The notes below the pieces were generated by a model that was not told where the DNA came from, searched no databases, and worked only from the letters and a program-made list of their open reading frames with translations. This document shows, one piece after another, positions 32,507-44,007 of a stretch of 64,000 nucleotides of DNA (position 1 is its first letter; every line of letters begins with the position of its first letter). The DNA is from Rhodospirillaceae bacterium (lineage in GTDB: Bacteria; Pseudomonadota; Alphaproteobacteria; Bin65), in the NCBI GenBank assembly GCA_009840595.1, contig VXNK01000080.1, positions 108,280 through 172,279 on the forward strand. Reading direction: 5' to 3'. Both the position numbers and the translations under genes were made by a program.

Positions 32507-32812
32507 ATGACCTTCGCCCCGGACACCTATGCGATCATCGGCACGATCCTTGCCGTCGGCTTCGCCCTGGCCGGCATGGGCTGGCGCATGGCGAGCCGCC
32601 TCGACAAGCGGATCGGCGAAGACAGGGCCGCCGCCGAAGCCGACCGGCGCGCGGTGCAGGCCGCTGCCGACGCGGACCGGCGCGCCGCGCAGACCGCCGC
32701 CGACGCGGACCGGCGGCAATGGCAAGCGTCTATGGACGCCTTCCGGCAGGAAATGCTGCGCCTCGCCGAACGGCAGTCCCGCATCGAAGGCCGGATCGAA
32801 GCGGCCGAATAG
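32507..32812 (+). CDS. Small TM plus coiled-coil protein, copy 1
   Basis: MTFAPDTYAIIGTILAVGFALAGMGWRMASRLDKRIGEDRAAAEADRRAVQAAADADRRAAQTAADADRRQWQASMDAFRQEMLRLAERQSRIEGRIEAAE*. Confidence 0.7.
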   Translation: MTFAPDTYAIIGTILAVGFALAGMGWRMASRLDKRIGEDRAAAEADRRAVQAAADADRRAAQTAADADRRQWQASMDAFRQEMLRLAERQSRIEGRIEAAE

Positions 32813-32984
32813 CCGACGCCCGGCGCCGCTTCGCGGTGCGCCGCCTTTGGCCGACGGCGGAGCCGTCAAGGGATGCGGCGCCAAAGGCCCCTCGCGAAAG
32901 AAAATGCGGGACTCCTCCGGGCGGTGTGCCGGCCCGGCGTTTCACCGATTGACCTCACCGGTCCGCCGGGCCTATCGTTACAGC

Positions 32985-33257
32985 ATGACCTTCGCCCCGG
33001 ACACCTATGCGATCATCGGCACCATCCTTGCCGTCGGCTTCGCCCTGGCCGGCATGGGCTGGCGCATGGCGAGCCGCCTCGACAAGCGGATCGGCGAAGA
33101 CAGGGCCGCCGCCAATGCGGACCGTCGCGCCGCGCAAGCCGCCGCCGACGCGGACCGGCGGCAATGGCAGGCGTCCATGGATGCCTTCCGGCAGGAAATG
33201 CTGCGCCTCGCCGAACGGCAGTCCCGCATCGAAGGCCGGATCGAAGCGGCAGAGTGA
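32985..33257 (+). CDS. Small TM plus coiled-coil protein, copy 2 (tandem duplicate)
   Basis: Same protein minus an 11-residue coiled-coil segment; start offset 478 bp from copy 1. Confidence 0.7.
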   Translation: MTFAPDTYAIIGTILAVGFALAGMGWRMASRLDKRIGEDRAAANADRRAAQAAADADRRQWQASMDAFRQEMLRLAERQSRIEGRIEAAE

Positions 33258-33322
33258 TCGCCGCCCGGCGGCGTTTCGCGATGCGGCGCCTTTGGCCGGA
33301 TGTTCGTTTGGGACAACATCTT

Positions 33323-33988
33323 ATGGGCACCTCCGTCACCGACACGGTCGCCAAAGCCTTCGCACTGGCGCTTTCGGACCAGCGCGCGGTTCTTAAACGC
33401 TGGACCGGCCTCGCACGCGGAATCGGGACGCTCCTGCCGGATTCGCTGTTGTCGGCGTCCGTTTACCAGATCGGCACAGTCGACGTCCTGCTCCGGTCCC
33501 TGGAGAAAGAGCGGGAACCGCTCGTCTACGAGCAGGTCAAAAGCGACGAGGAAGTACGGCGCGAATTTCACTACCAGTGCATATTGTCGCAAAACTGGGT
33601 TTGCAGCGCATACGAAATATTCCGGCTCCTGAAGTCCCGGAAACTGGTTTCGGACAATCCCGAATTCGACGCTTTGGCGCACGATCTCCGGCTGCTGAGA
33701 ATCCCGTTCGACAAGCACCAGATCGCCGCCGACGGGGAGCTTCCCGGACCCATTGAATTCCGGTCGCCCCCCTCGCCGTTTCACGAAACGCAATATTACC
33801 TCTACGATCCGAACGATGCGCTTCGCGGCTACGATATGCTGCTGGGTGTTGCCGCCGACGGCTCCGTAATGTGGAACACGGTGGACGGCACGAACGGCGA
33901 AACGAAATGGCTGGTGCGCTCGGCATTGTCAGACAGGATCATCGCCGTTTTCGCGCCCCATTCGGAAAACGGCGGACCGGGGCGATAG
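33323..33988 (+). CDS. Hypothetical protein (221 aa)
   Basis: MGTSVTDTVAKAFALALSDQRAVLKRWTGLARGIGTLLPDSLLSASVYQIGTVDVLLRSLEKERE...; no recognised domain. Confidence 0.6.
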   Translation: MGTSVTDTVAKAFALALSDQRAVLKRWTGLARGIGTLLPDSLLSASVYQIGTVDVLLRSLEKEREPLVYEQVKSDEEVRREFHYQCILSQNWVCSAYEIFRLLKSRKLVSDNPEFDALAHDLRLLRIPFDKHQIAADGELPGPIEFRSPPSPFHETQYYLYDPNDALRGYDMLLGVAADGSVMWNTVDGTNGETKWLVRSALSDRIIAVFAPHSENGGPGR

Positions 33989-34256
33989 CTCCGCTCCGTT
34001 CCATACGCGGCCTGCACGGCGGACGCTAGCAGGCGGAGGCAACGCGGGCGGTTCGCTCGTCCACGGTCATATGGGGATTGCGCCCGCGGCAGCAACGAGT
34101 GAAGCGACGGAAAACCGACGCAGTGTGGCCTACTCTTTCCTCCCCGGCATTTCGACCGGAGCAGCAAGGTCGCGTAGTAGAGACTTTAGCCTAGGTTAGC
34201 GGCGATGACGGCCGGGAAATAAAGACTGCCTCCACCGTCAAGAATGGTCAACGCGA

Positions 34257-35195
34257 TCACTCTACTTGAGGACACTGAGACATGGCTTTAAGGCGGCTTC
34301 GAAACCTGGATTTTAGTTTCGGTTTGAGATCAAAAAGTCTTCCCTGAACACGTTCAATTTCAGAGAGGCGTCCCATCATTCGATGGTATGAAATGCGCAA
34401 ATCAATTTCCGATTCCGCTGCGTCAAATTCATCAATAGACTGACGAAGAGCCAAATGACGCGACCGTGGAGCTTTCGGGCCACGAGACGTTAACACTACC
34501 CCTGTAATGTTAGGACTCCGACCTCCATGACAATATCTCTGTTTTGATCGCTTTGGAACTAGGTTACAACGCTTGATAATGCAGCGGACTTCAGAACGAA
34601 AAGATTCAGAAATTGACGAACCTGAGAACGATATGTCATCTTGATATACCGTCATTGTCAAATTGTGTGACTGTGCCAATTCATAGAGGGCATCAAACAT
34701 TTCTTTGTGAGAAAGAAAAGCAAGAAGAGAACTCGTTGGGCTACCTGTTGGAATATGGCCTCGGTAGGTTAGTATGGTAGCCATTATTCCGGCAATATCT
34801 GAACTGCATTGAAATTGCCGGATAAAGCAGAGATAGACATGATGCCATGTGCAGGACGGGTAGAATTTAGCAATATCTACTTGAAAACTCTGAATTAGAC
34901 CAGAATGAGCTACAGCGTTGCTCAGATAGCTACGCTTTCGTTTTCCGGAATGTAGGTAGTTCGGCATCTGGATGCGCGAGAGCAGCTTCTGAACTCTATT
35001 GTGCACACGGCACATCGTCCGAATTGGCGTTTCAGTCTTCCGCTGTTTTCCATTACGTTCTGTAGTGCCTTCTTTGAATTGACCAGTAAGGTATTCGAGC
35101 CTGCGAAGTCGTCCAACACGCAATTGCAAGACCTCGGAAAGCCGGTGGATACTTGTGATCTTAAATAAAGGAGAATTTTCAATTTCGTATGGCAT
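34257..35195 (-). CDS. Retron-type reverse transcriptase
   Basis: 312 aa; NAxxH (NAVAH, codons 93-97, 34905-34919), FQVDIAKFYPS, IPTGSPTSS, catalytic YQDD (codons 184-187, 34635-34646), ITG (codons 230-232). Confidence 0.9.
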   Translation of the reverse strand: MPYEIENSPLFKITSIHRLSEVLQLRVGRLRRLEYLTGQFKEGTTERNGKQRKTETPIRTMCRVHNRVQKLLSRIQMPNYLHSGKRKRSYLSNAVAHSGLIQSFQVDIAKFYPSCTWHHVYLCFIRQFQCSSDIAGIMATILTYRGHIPTGSPTSSLLAFLSHKEMFDALYELAQSHNLTMTVYQDDISFSGSSISESFRSEVRCIIKRCNLVPKRSKQRYCHGGRSPNITGVVLTSRGPKAPRSRHLALRQSIDEFDAAESEIDLRISYHRMMGRLSEIERVQGRLFDLKPKLKSRFRSRLKAMSQCPQVE

Positions 35196-35474
35196 CTAGT
35201 CTTCCGCTATCCACTCAATGATCTTTGAAATTTTTCGGCGAATTGCTCGTTTGCGAGACCCGTTTGAAGTTTCAATACTCTCGGCGATTAAGTGGAACGA
35301 TGAAATTGGCATATTGAAGACGTTGCCGTAAGCTTGTAGAATATCTTGATGTATACGCTTTTTTCCGTTTTCGATCTCAGAAATATAGGACGGAGACAAG
35401 TTCACTTCAGCGGCGACCTCATTGACGCTCATCCGGTGGAACTTGCGCACATATCTTAAGGCATTATGTAGCAC
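35196..35474 (-). CDS. Small XRE-family HTH protein adjacent to the RT (start re-assigned to GTG)
   Basis: LRYVRKFHRMSVNEVAAEVNLSPSYISEIENGKKRIHQDILQAYGNVFNMPISSFHL; GTG at 35474 preceded by AGGGGA with 7-nt spacing; the ORF-track ATG at 35606 lies in the structured region. Confidence 0.8.
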   Translation of the reverse strand: MLHNALRYVRKFHRMSVNEVAAEVNLSPSYISEIENGKKRIHQDILQAYGNVFNMPISSFHLIAESIETSNGSRKRAIRRKISKIIEWIAED

Positions 35475-35509
35475 TAAATTTTCCCCTGGAAGGTAACTGG
35501 GGGGTCCGA

Positions 35510-35662
35510 TTAGCCTTCCAATCCTGCAAAAAGACGAAGAAGCAGAAGCAGAATTGTCAGAACGAAACGTCTGCGCAAAACGCGACGCTTCAACCATCGG
35601 AGCCACTGCGATAGGCCAGCTTTCGCTGACGACTTAGGGCAAACTGAGTTTTCGCTCTTCAT
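35510..35662 (-). CDS. Candidate 50-aa cationic/hydrophobic peptide (missed by ORF track)
   Basis: MKSENSVCPKSSAKAGLSQWLRWLKRRVLRRRFVLTILLLLLRLFAGLEG*; perfect GAAAGGAGG Shine-Dalgarno 8 nt upstream of ATG. Confidence 0.35.
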   Translation of the reverse strand: MKSENSVCPKSSAKAGLSQWLRWLKRRVLRRRFVLTILLLLLRLFAGLEG

Positions 35663-35748
35663 CGTCAGATCCTCCTTTCTCCCGCTTTCTGAAGCACCAT
35701 TGCCTCAGGCCACGAGCCTCGTATGAAAGGAGGGTCGTACTATCGCAG
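35606..35748 (-). ncRNA. Candidate retron msr-msd-like structured RNA
   Basis: Outer arms CTGCGATAG/CTATCGCAG (35740-35748 / 35606-35614) enclose stem CCTCCTTTC/GAAAGGAGG (35725-35733 / 35671-35679) and stem CTGACGA/TCGTCAG (35662-35668 / 35626-35632). Confidence 0.45.
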
Positions 35749-35763
35749 CTTTCCCCGTACCCT

Positions 35764-35794
35764 AGCCGCCAAGGCTGCCTCGTGCTTGGCGGCT
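35764..35794. other. Strong hairpin, 10-bp perfect stem (AGCCGCCAAG/CTTGGCGGCT), 11-nt loop
   Basis: Direct inspection. Confidence 0.8.
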
Positions 35795-35953
35795 CCACTC
35801 GGCGCGCGTGACCGGGTGACCGGGATGGCGTGTGCCGAGACAGTGGTGGGAGACACGCTCCCGCAGGGCCATTCGGCCCCAGTTTCAGACGAGGTTACGA
35901 GTCCTGCTGACTGCTGGTAGATAAGATCTTTGATGTAGGATACAAGGGGGAAG

Positions 35954-35970
35954 ATTCGCTATATGCGAAT
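35954..35970. promoter_or_regulatory. Operator-like palindrome ATTCGC-TATAT-GCGAAT
   Basis: 6-bp arms, upstream of the RT cassette, adjacent to the dnaE stop. Confidence 0.45.
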
Positions 35971-35997
35971 ATTTTGCTGTGCCTGTGGGTAGAGCAG

Positions 35998-39477
<3,480 letters not shown>

Positions 39478-39638
39478 GGGCGGTCCGGCGCGATGCAACG
39501 AATTCGGATGAGTGGCGGCGCAAGCCTACACCCATTCCTCGCGCCGCGCGCCGCCCGCGCGCATCGTCAGCGCAGATTCCGGGGGATTATTCGGTGGAAA
39601 AGCCGGGGTTAAGCTGGATTCCTCACAAGACTTGTCGC

Positions 39639-39814
39639 CCCGGCCCCCGAGCCGGGGCCCAGAGCCACAGGGTAAAGCGGCGGATACGGATCCGGGCGCC
39701 GGCAACGATCCACGGCGCTGCGTGGATTGGATTGCAGGGCTGCGAAACCCCTGCCGCCCATCTCTGAGTGCTCCGCCCGTCGTGCGCCTCTGGTCCCCGG
39801 CTCGGGGGCCGGGG
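39639..39814. mobile_element. REP-like/MITE-like element with 27-bp terminal inverted repeats
   Basis: CCCCGGCCCCCGAGCCGGGGCCCAGAG at 39639-39665 and its complement at 39788-39814 (26/27 by eye). Confidence 0.55.
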
Positions 39815-39904
39815 TAGCATGGTTCTTTATGTTAACCCGTTATCGTGAAACAATTTTCTTGCACACAAGTCTTGGACGTCCCGATTTCTTGTGAGAATTC
39901 CGGA

Positions 39905-40618
39905 CTAACCCGAACGACGCTCTTTCAGCCGGCCCCCGGCGATTTCGAGCGTCCGGTCCATGCGCCCGGCCAGCGCCGGATTGTGGGTCGCGACCAGGGC
40001 ACCGATGCCGCTGCCGCGGACCAGCTTGAGAAACTGCTCGAACACGCGCCCGGCGGTCTCCCGGTCCAGATTGCCGGTCGGCTCGTCGGCCAGCAGGACC
40101 GACGGCCGGTTGGCGACCGCCCGGGCGATCGCGACGCGCTGCTGTTCGCCGCCGCTCAAGGCCGCCGGCCGGTGGCCCAGCCGGTCCTCCAGGCCCAGCG
40201 CCTCCAGCAGTTCCGCCGCCCGCGCCCGCGCCGCCGCCCGGCCCGTGCCGGCCAGCATCAGGGGCAGCATGGCGTTTTCCTGCGCGCTGAATTCCGGCAG
40301 CAGATGATGATACTGGTAGACGAAGCCGAGGGACCGGCCGCGCAGCAGCGCCCGCTGCTGGCCGGACAGGCCGGCGCAATCCTCTCCGCACAGCACGACC
40401 CGCCCGCCGCTCGGCCGCTCGAGCAGGCCGGCGATGTGCAGCAGGGTCGATTTTCCGGCGCCGGACGGGCCGACCAGCGCGATCATCTCGCCCGGCCGGA
40501 CCGTCAGGTCGGCGCCGCGCAACACCTCGATCTGCCGGCCGCCCTGCCGGAACGTCTTGCGCACGCCGTCGAGGGCCAGCAGCGGTGCAGCGCCGGGCGA
40601 GGCCGCAGGCTCATTCAT
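39905..40618 (-). CDS. lolD: Lipoprotein-releasing ABC transporter ATP-binding protein
   Basis: GPSGAGKSTLLHIAGLLE, LSGGEQQRVAIARAVANRPSVLLADEPTGNLD. Confidence 0.92.
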   Translation of the reverse strand: MNEPAASPGAAPLLALDGVRKTFRQGGRQIEVLRGADLTVRPGEMIALVGPSGAGKSTLLHIAGLLERPSGGRVVLCGEDCAGLSGQQRALLRGRSLGFVYQYHHLLPEFSAQENAMLPLMLAGTGRAAARARAAELLEALGLEDRLGHRPAALSGGEQQRVAIARAVANRPSVLLADEPTGNLDRETAGRVFEQFLKLVRGSGIGALVATHNPALAGRMDRTLEIAGGRLKERRSG

Positions 40619-41852
40619 TGCGCAGCGCCTCGACCGGATCGAGCCGCGACGCCCGCCAGGCCGGATAGATCGTCGCCAGGAAGGTCAGCACGAGCGCCAT
40701 CGCCACGATCTGGGCGACTTCCGGAAGTTCGACCTTGGACGGCAGGCTGGACAGGAAATAGACCGTCGCCGGAAACAGTTCGGCGCCGAGCAGGCCTTCG
40801 ACCCAGCGCTTGATGCCGTCGATGTTGTAGGCCACCCCGAGCCCGAGCAGCACGCCGAAGAAGGTGCCGGCCACGCCGATGGTGGCGCCGGTCATGAAGA
40901 ACAGGCGCAGGATGTTGCCGCGCGTCGCCCCCATGGTGCACAGAATCGCGATGGCCTGGCCCTTCTGCTTCACCAGCATGATCATGCTGGAGACGATGTT
41001 GAACGCGGCCACGAGGACGATCAGGGTGAGGATCAGGAACATGACGTTCCGCTCGACCTTGAGGGCGCCGAAGAAGGTCGAGTGGATTTCCTGCCAGGTG
41101 CGCACGAAGGACCGCGGGATTTGCAGCGCCCGCACCCGCTCCGCGACCGTTTCGACCCGGTCGGGGTCGGCGACCGTAATCTCGATGTTGGTGACGCCGC
41201 CGGCGACCCTGAAGAAATCCTGCGCCGTCTCCAGCGGCATGAAGAGGTAGCCGCGGTCGTATTCCGACATGCCGACATGGAACCGGCCGGCGACGTCGAA
41301 TGTGGCGATGCCCGGCACGCAGCCGACCGGCGTCGGCGCGCATTTCGGCGACAGCAGGCGCACGCGGCTGCCCGTTCCCGCGGCGAGGTAGGCGGCCAGG
41401 CGCTGGCCCAGGATCAGGGTGCCGTCCCGGAAACCCGCGAAGGCGCCCGGGCTCAGATTGTCGTGCAGCAGGCGGTGGCGCTTCAGATCCTCCGGCGCAA
41501 TGCCGCGGACGAAGGCGCCGGAACTCCGCTCGCCGGCCGAGGCCATGACCTGGCCGTCGACCACCGCCGCTGCGGTCATGACGCCGTCGATCTTGCGGAT
41601 TTCGGCGACGAGACGGCCGTGGTCCCGGATCGGCCGGCCGTCGGCGTAGACGACGACATGGCTGTTGAAGCCGAGCACGCGCGACAGCAGCTCGGCGCGA
41701 AAGCCGTTCATCACCGACATGACGACGATCAGCGTCGCCACGCCGATCGTAATGCCGAGAAAGGCGAAGGCGGCGATCAGCGAGATGAAGCCTTCGCTGC
41801 GCCGCGGCCGCAGGTAGCGGAAGGCGATCATGCGTTCGGCCGGCGAAAACAT
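40611..41852 (-). CDS. lolC: Lipoprotein-releasing ABC transporter permease (LolC/E)
   Basis: MFSPAERMIAFRYLRPRRSEGFISLIAAFAFLGITIGVATLIVVMSVMNGFR. Confidence 0.92.
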   Translation of the reverse strand: MFSPAERMIAFRYLRPRRSEGFISLIAAFAFLGITIGVATLIVVMSVMNGFRAELLSRVLGFNSHVVVYADGRPIRDHGRLVAEIRKIDGVMTAAAVVDGQVMASAGERSSGAFVRGIAPEDLKRHRLLHDNLSPGAFAGFRDGTLILGQRLAAYLAAGTGSRVRLLSPKCAPTPVGCVPGIATFDVAGRFHVGMSEYDRGYLFMPLETAQDFFRVAGGVTNIEITVADPDRVETVAERVRALQIPRSFVRTWQEIHSTFFGALKVERNVMFLILTLIVLVAAFNIVSSMIMLVKQKGQAIAILCTMGATRGNILRLFFMTGATIGVAGTFFGVLLGLGVAYNIDGIKRWVEGLLGAELFPATVYFLSSLPSKVELPEVAQIVAMALVLTFLATIYPAWRASRLDPVEALRNE

Positions 41853-41890
41853 CGTAAACCGCCGCTCCGCTGCCGCCCTGCGCGCGGGCC

Positions 41891-43204
41891 TCAGCCCGCC
41901 AGCCGGGCGAGCGCCGATTCGGCGCTCAGTTCCTCGCGCGCGCCGGATTTGCGGTCTTTCAGCTCCACGGTCCCGGCCTTCACGCCGCGCGGCCCGATGA
42001 CGATCTGCCAGGGCAGGCCGATCAGGTCCATCCGGGCGAATTTCGCGCCGGCGCTGTCGTCGCTGTCGTCGTAGAGGCATTCGACGCCGGCGCCGTTCAG
42101 ACTGCCGTAGAGCGCATCGCAGGCCGCAACGCAGGCCGCATCCGAAGCGCGCAGGTTGACCAGCCCGACCCGGAAGGGCGCGACCGCCTCCGGCCAGACG
42201 ATGCCGGCCTCGTCGTGGCTCGCCTCGATGATGGCGCCGGCCAGCCGCGACACGCCGATGCCGTAGGAGCCCATCTCCACCGGAACCTCTTTGCCGTCCG
42301 GCCCGGTCACGACGGCGCCCAGGGGTTTTGAATATTTGGCGCCGAAATAGAAGATGTGGCCGACCTCGATGCCGCGCGCCTCGACCAGGTCCTCCGGCGC
42401 CACCGGGCAGGCCGCGGGATCGTGCTTGTCGTCGGCCGCCGCGTAGAGGCCGGTCCAGTGGTCGACGATCGGTTGCAGGTCGCTGTCGTAGTCCACGTCT
42501 TCGGTGAAGATGTCGAAAGCCAGCATGTCCCTGTGGCAGTAGACGGCGCTTTCGCCGGTGTCGGCGAGGATGATGAATTCGTGGCTCAGGTCGCCGCCGA
42601 TCGGCCCGGTCTCGGCGCGCATCGGGATCGCCTGGAGCCCCATCCGCGCGAAGGTCCGCAGGTAGGAGACGAACATCCGGTTATAGGCGTGGACCGCCGA
42701 GGGATAATCGAGCGCGAAGGAATAGGCGTCCTTCATGTAGAATTCCCGGCCGCGCATGACGCCGAAACGCGGCCGGACCTCGTCGCGGAACTTCCACTGG
42801 ATGTGGTAGAGGTTCTTCGGCAGGTCGCGGTAGCTGCGCACCGAGGTGCGGAAGATTTCCGTGATCAGCTCTTCGTTCGTTGGGCCGTAAAGCATGTCCC
42901 GCCCGTGCCGGTCCTCGATGCGCAGCATCTCCTTGCCGTAGTCGTCGTAGCGGCCGGAGACGCGCCACAGGTCGGCCGACTGGATGGTCGGCATGAGCAT
43001 CTCGATCGCGCCGGCCCGGTCCTGCTCCTCGCGCACGATCTGCTCGATCTTCTTCAGGACGCGATAGCCGAGCGGCAGCCAAGAATAGATGCCGGCGCTC
43101 GCCTGGCGCACCATGCCGGCCCGCAGCATGTAGCGGTGCGAGACGATCTGCGCCTCGGCGGGCGTCTCCTTCAGGGTCGGCAGGAAGAAGCGGGAAAGGC
43201 GCAT
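41891..43204 (-). CDS. proS: Prolyl-tRNA synthetase
   Basis: [54 protein letters not shown]. Confidence 0.95.
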   Translation of the reverse strand: MRLSRFFLPTLKETPAEAQIVSHRYMLRAGMVRQASAGIYSWLPLGYRVLKKIEQIVREEQDRAGAIEMLMPTIQSADLWRVSGRYDDYGKEMLRIEDRHGRDMLYGPTNEELITEIFRTSVRSYRDLPKNLYHIQWKFRDEVRPRFGVMRGREFYMKDAYSFALDYPSAVHAYNRMFVSYLRTFARMGLQAIPMRAETGPIGGDLSHEFIILADTGESAVYCHRDMLAFDIFTEDVDYDSDLQPIVDHWTGLYAAADDKHDPAACPVAPEDLVEARGIEVGHIFYFGAKYSKPLGAVVTGPDGKEVPVEMGSYGIGVSRLAGAIIEASHDEAGIVWPEAVAPFRVGLVNLRASDAACVAACDALYGSLNGAGVECLYDDSDDSAGAKFARMDLIGLPWQIVIGPRGVKAGTVELKDRKSGAREELSAESALARLAG

Positions 43205-43327
43205 GGCGGCTCGGTCTCGGCTGGCTGGAAAATCGGCGTCGGACAGGACTATTCGAGCGGTTCCGGGCCCGGCGGAAGCGTCCGGACTCTAGGGTCTCGG
43301 CCGGGGCAAGGCAACGCCGAGCGGCCC

Positions 43328-43555
43328 TCAGAAATCCGCCAGATAGCTCTCGACGGCCCAGCGGATGATTGCGGTTGCCGCGGTCGCCAGCACGGTCGCG
43401 GCCAGCGCCTTGCGCACCAGCTTGGGCCGGACCGGCGCGCCGGCGTCGTGGCCCGGCTCGGGCGCACGGTTCCGTTCGACGCCCCAGGGCAGCAGCATGA
43501 AGAAGAACAGCCACCAGACGATGGCGAACACGACGATGGCTTCGACGATGCTCAT
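43328..43555 (-). CDS. DUF1467 family small membrane protein
   Basis: MSIVEAIVVFAIVWWLFFFMLLPWGVERN. Confidence 0.85.
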   Translation of the reverse strand: MSIVEAIVVFAIVWWLFFFMLLPWGVERNRAPEPGHDAGAPVRPKLVRKALAATVLATAATAIIRWAVESYLADF

Positions 43556-43592
43556 GGGAAATCGTCAGGGGCCGGGGCCGGAAGCGGCGGTG

Positions 43593-43997
43593 TCAGACCT
43601 GCTCCAGCTCGACCAGCGTGCCGCAGAAATCCTTGGGATGCAGGAACAGCACCGGCTTGTCGTGGGCGCCGATGCGCGGCTCGCCGTCGCCCAGCACCCG
43701 GGCGCCTTCGGCCATGAGCCGGTCGCGCGCCGCAAGGATATCCTCGACCTCGTAACAGACATGGTGCATGCCGCCGGACGGATTCTTCTCGAGGAATTTC
43801 GCCACCGGCGAGCCTTCGCCCAGCGGGTGCAGCAGTTCGATCTTCGTGTTGTCCAGCTCGACGAAGACCGTCGTGACGCCGTGGGCCGGCTGGTCCTTCG
43901 GCTCCGATACGGTTGCGCCGAGCGTATCCCGGTAGGTCGCCGAGGCGGCGGCCAGGTCGGGAACGACGATGGCGACATGGTTGAGGCGGCCGATCAT
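43593..43997 (-). CDS. mce: Methylmalonyl-CoA epimerase
   Basis: IGRLNHVAIVVPDLAAASATYRDTLGA; GGMHHVCYEVEDI. Confidence 0.93.
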   Translation of the reverse strand: MIGRLNHVAIVVPDLAAASATYRDTLGATVSEPKDQPAHGVTTVFVELDNTKIELLHPLGEGSPVAKFLEKNPSGGMHHVCYEVEDILAARDRLMAEGARVLGDGEPRIGAHDKPVLFLHPKDFCGTLVELEQV

Positions 43998-44007
43998 GCT
44001 TCTGCCC

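Noticed and set aside
34257-35195. RT as group II intron or DGR component
   Set aside because: Only about 310 aa, no maturase/HNH domain, no intron domains V/VI or TR/VR repeats noticed; NAxxH favours retron.
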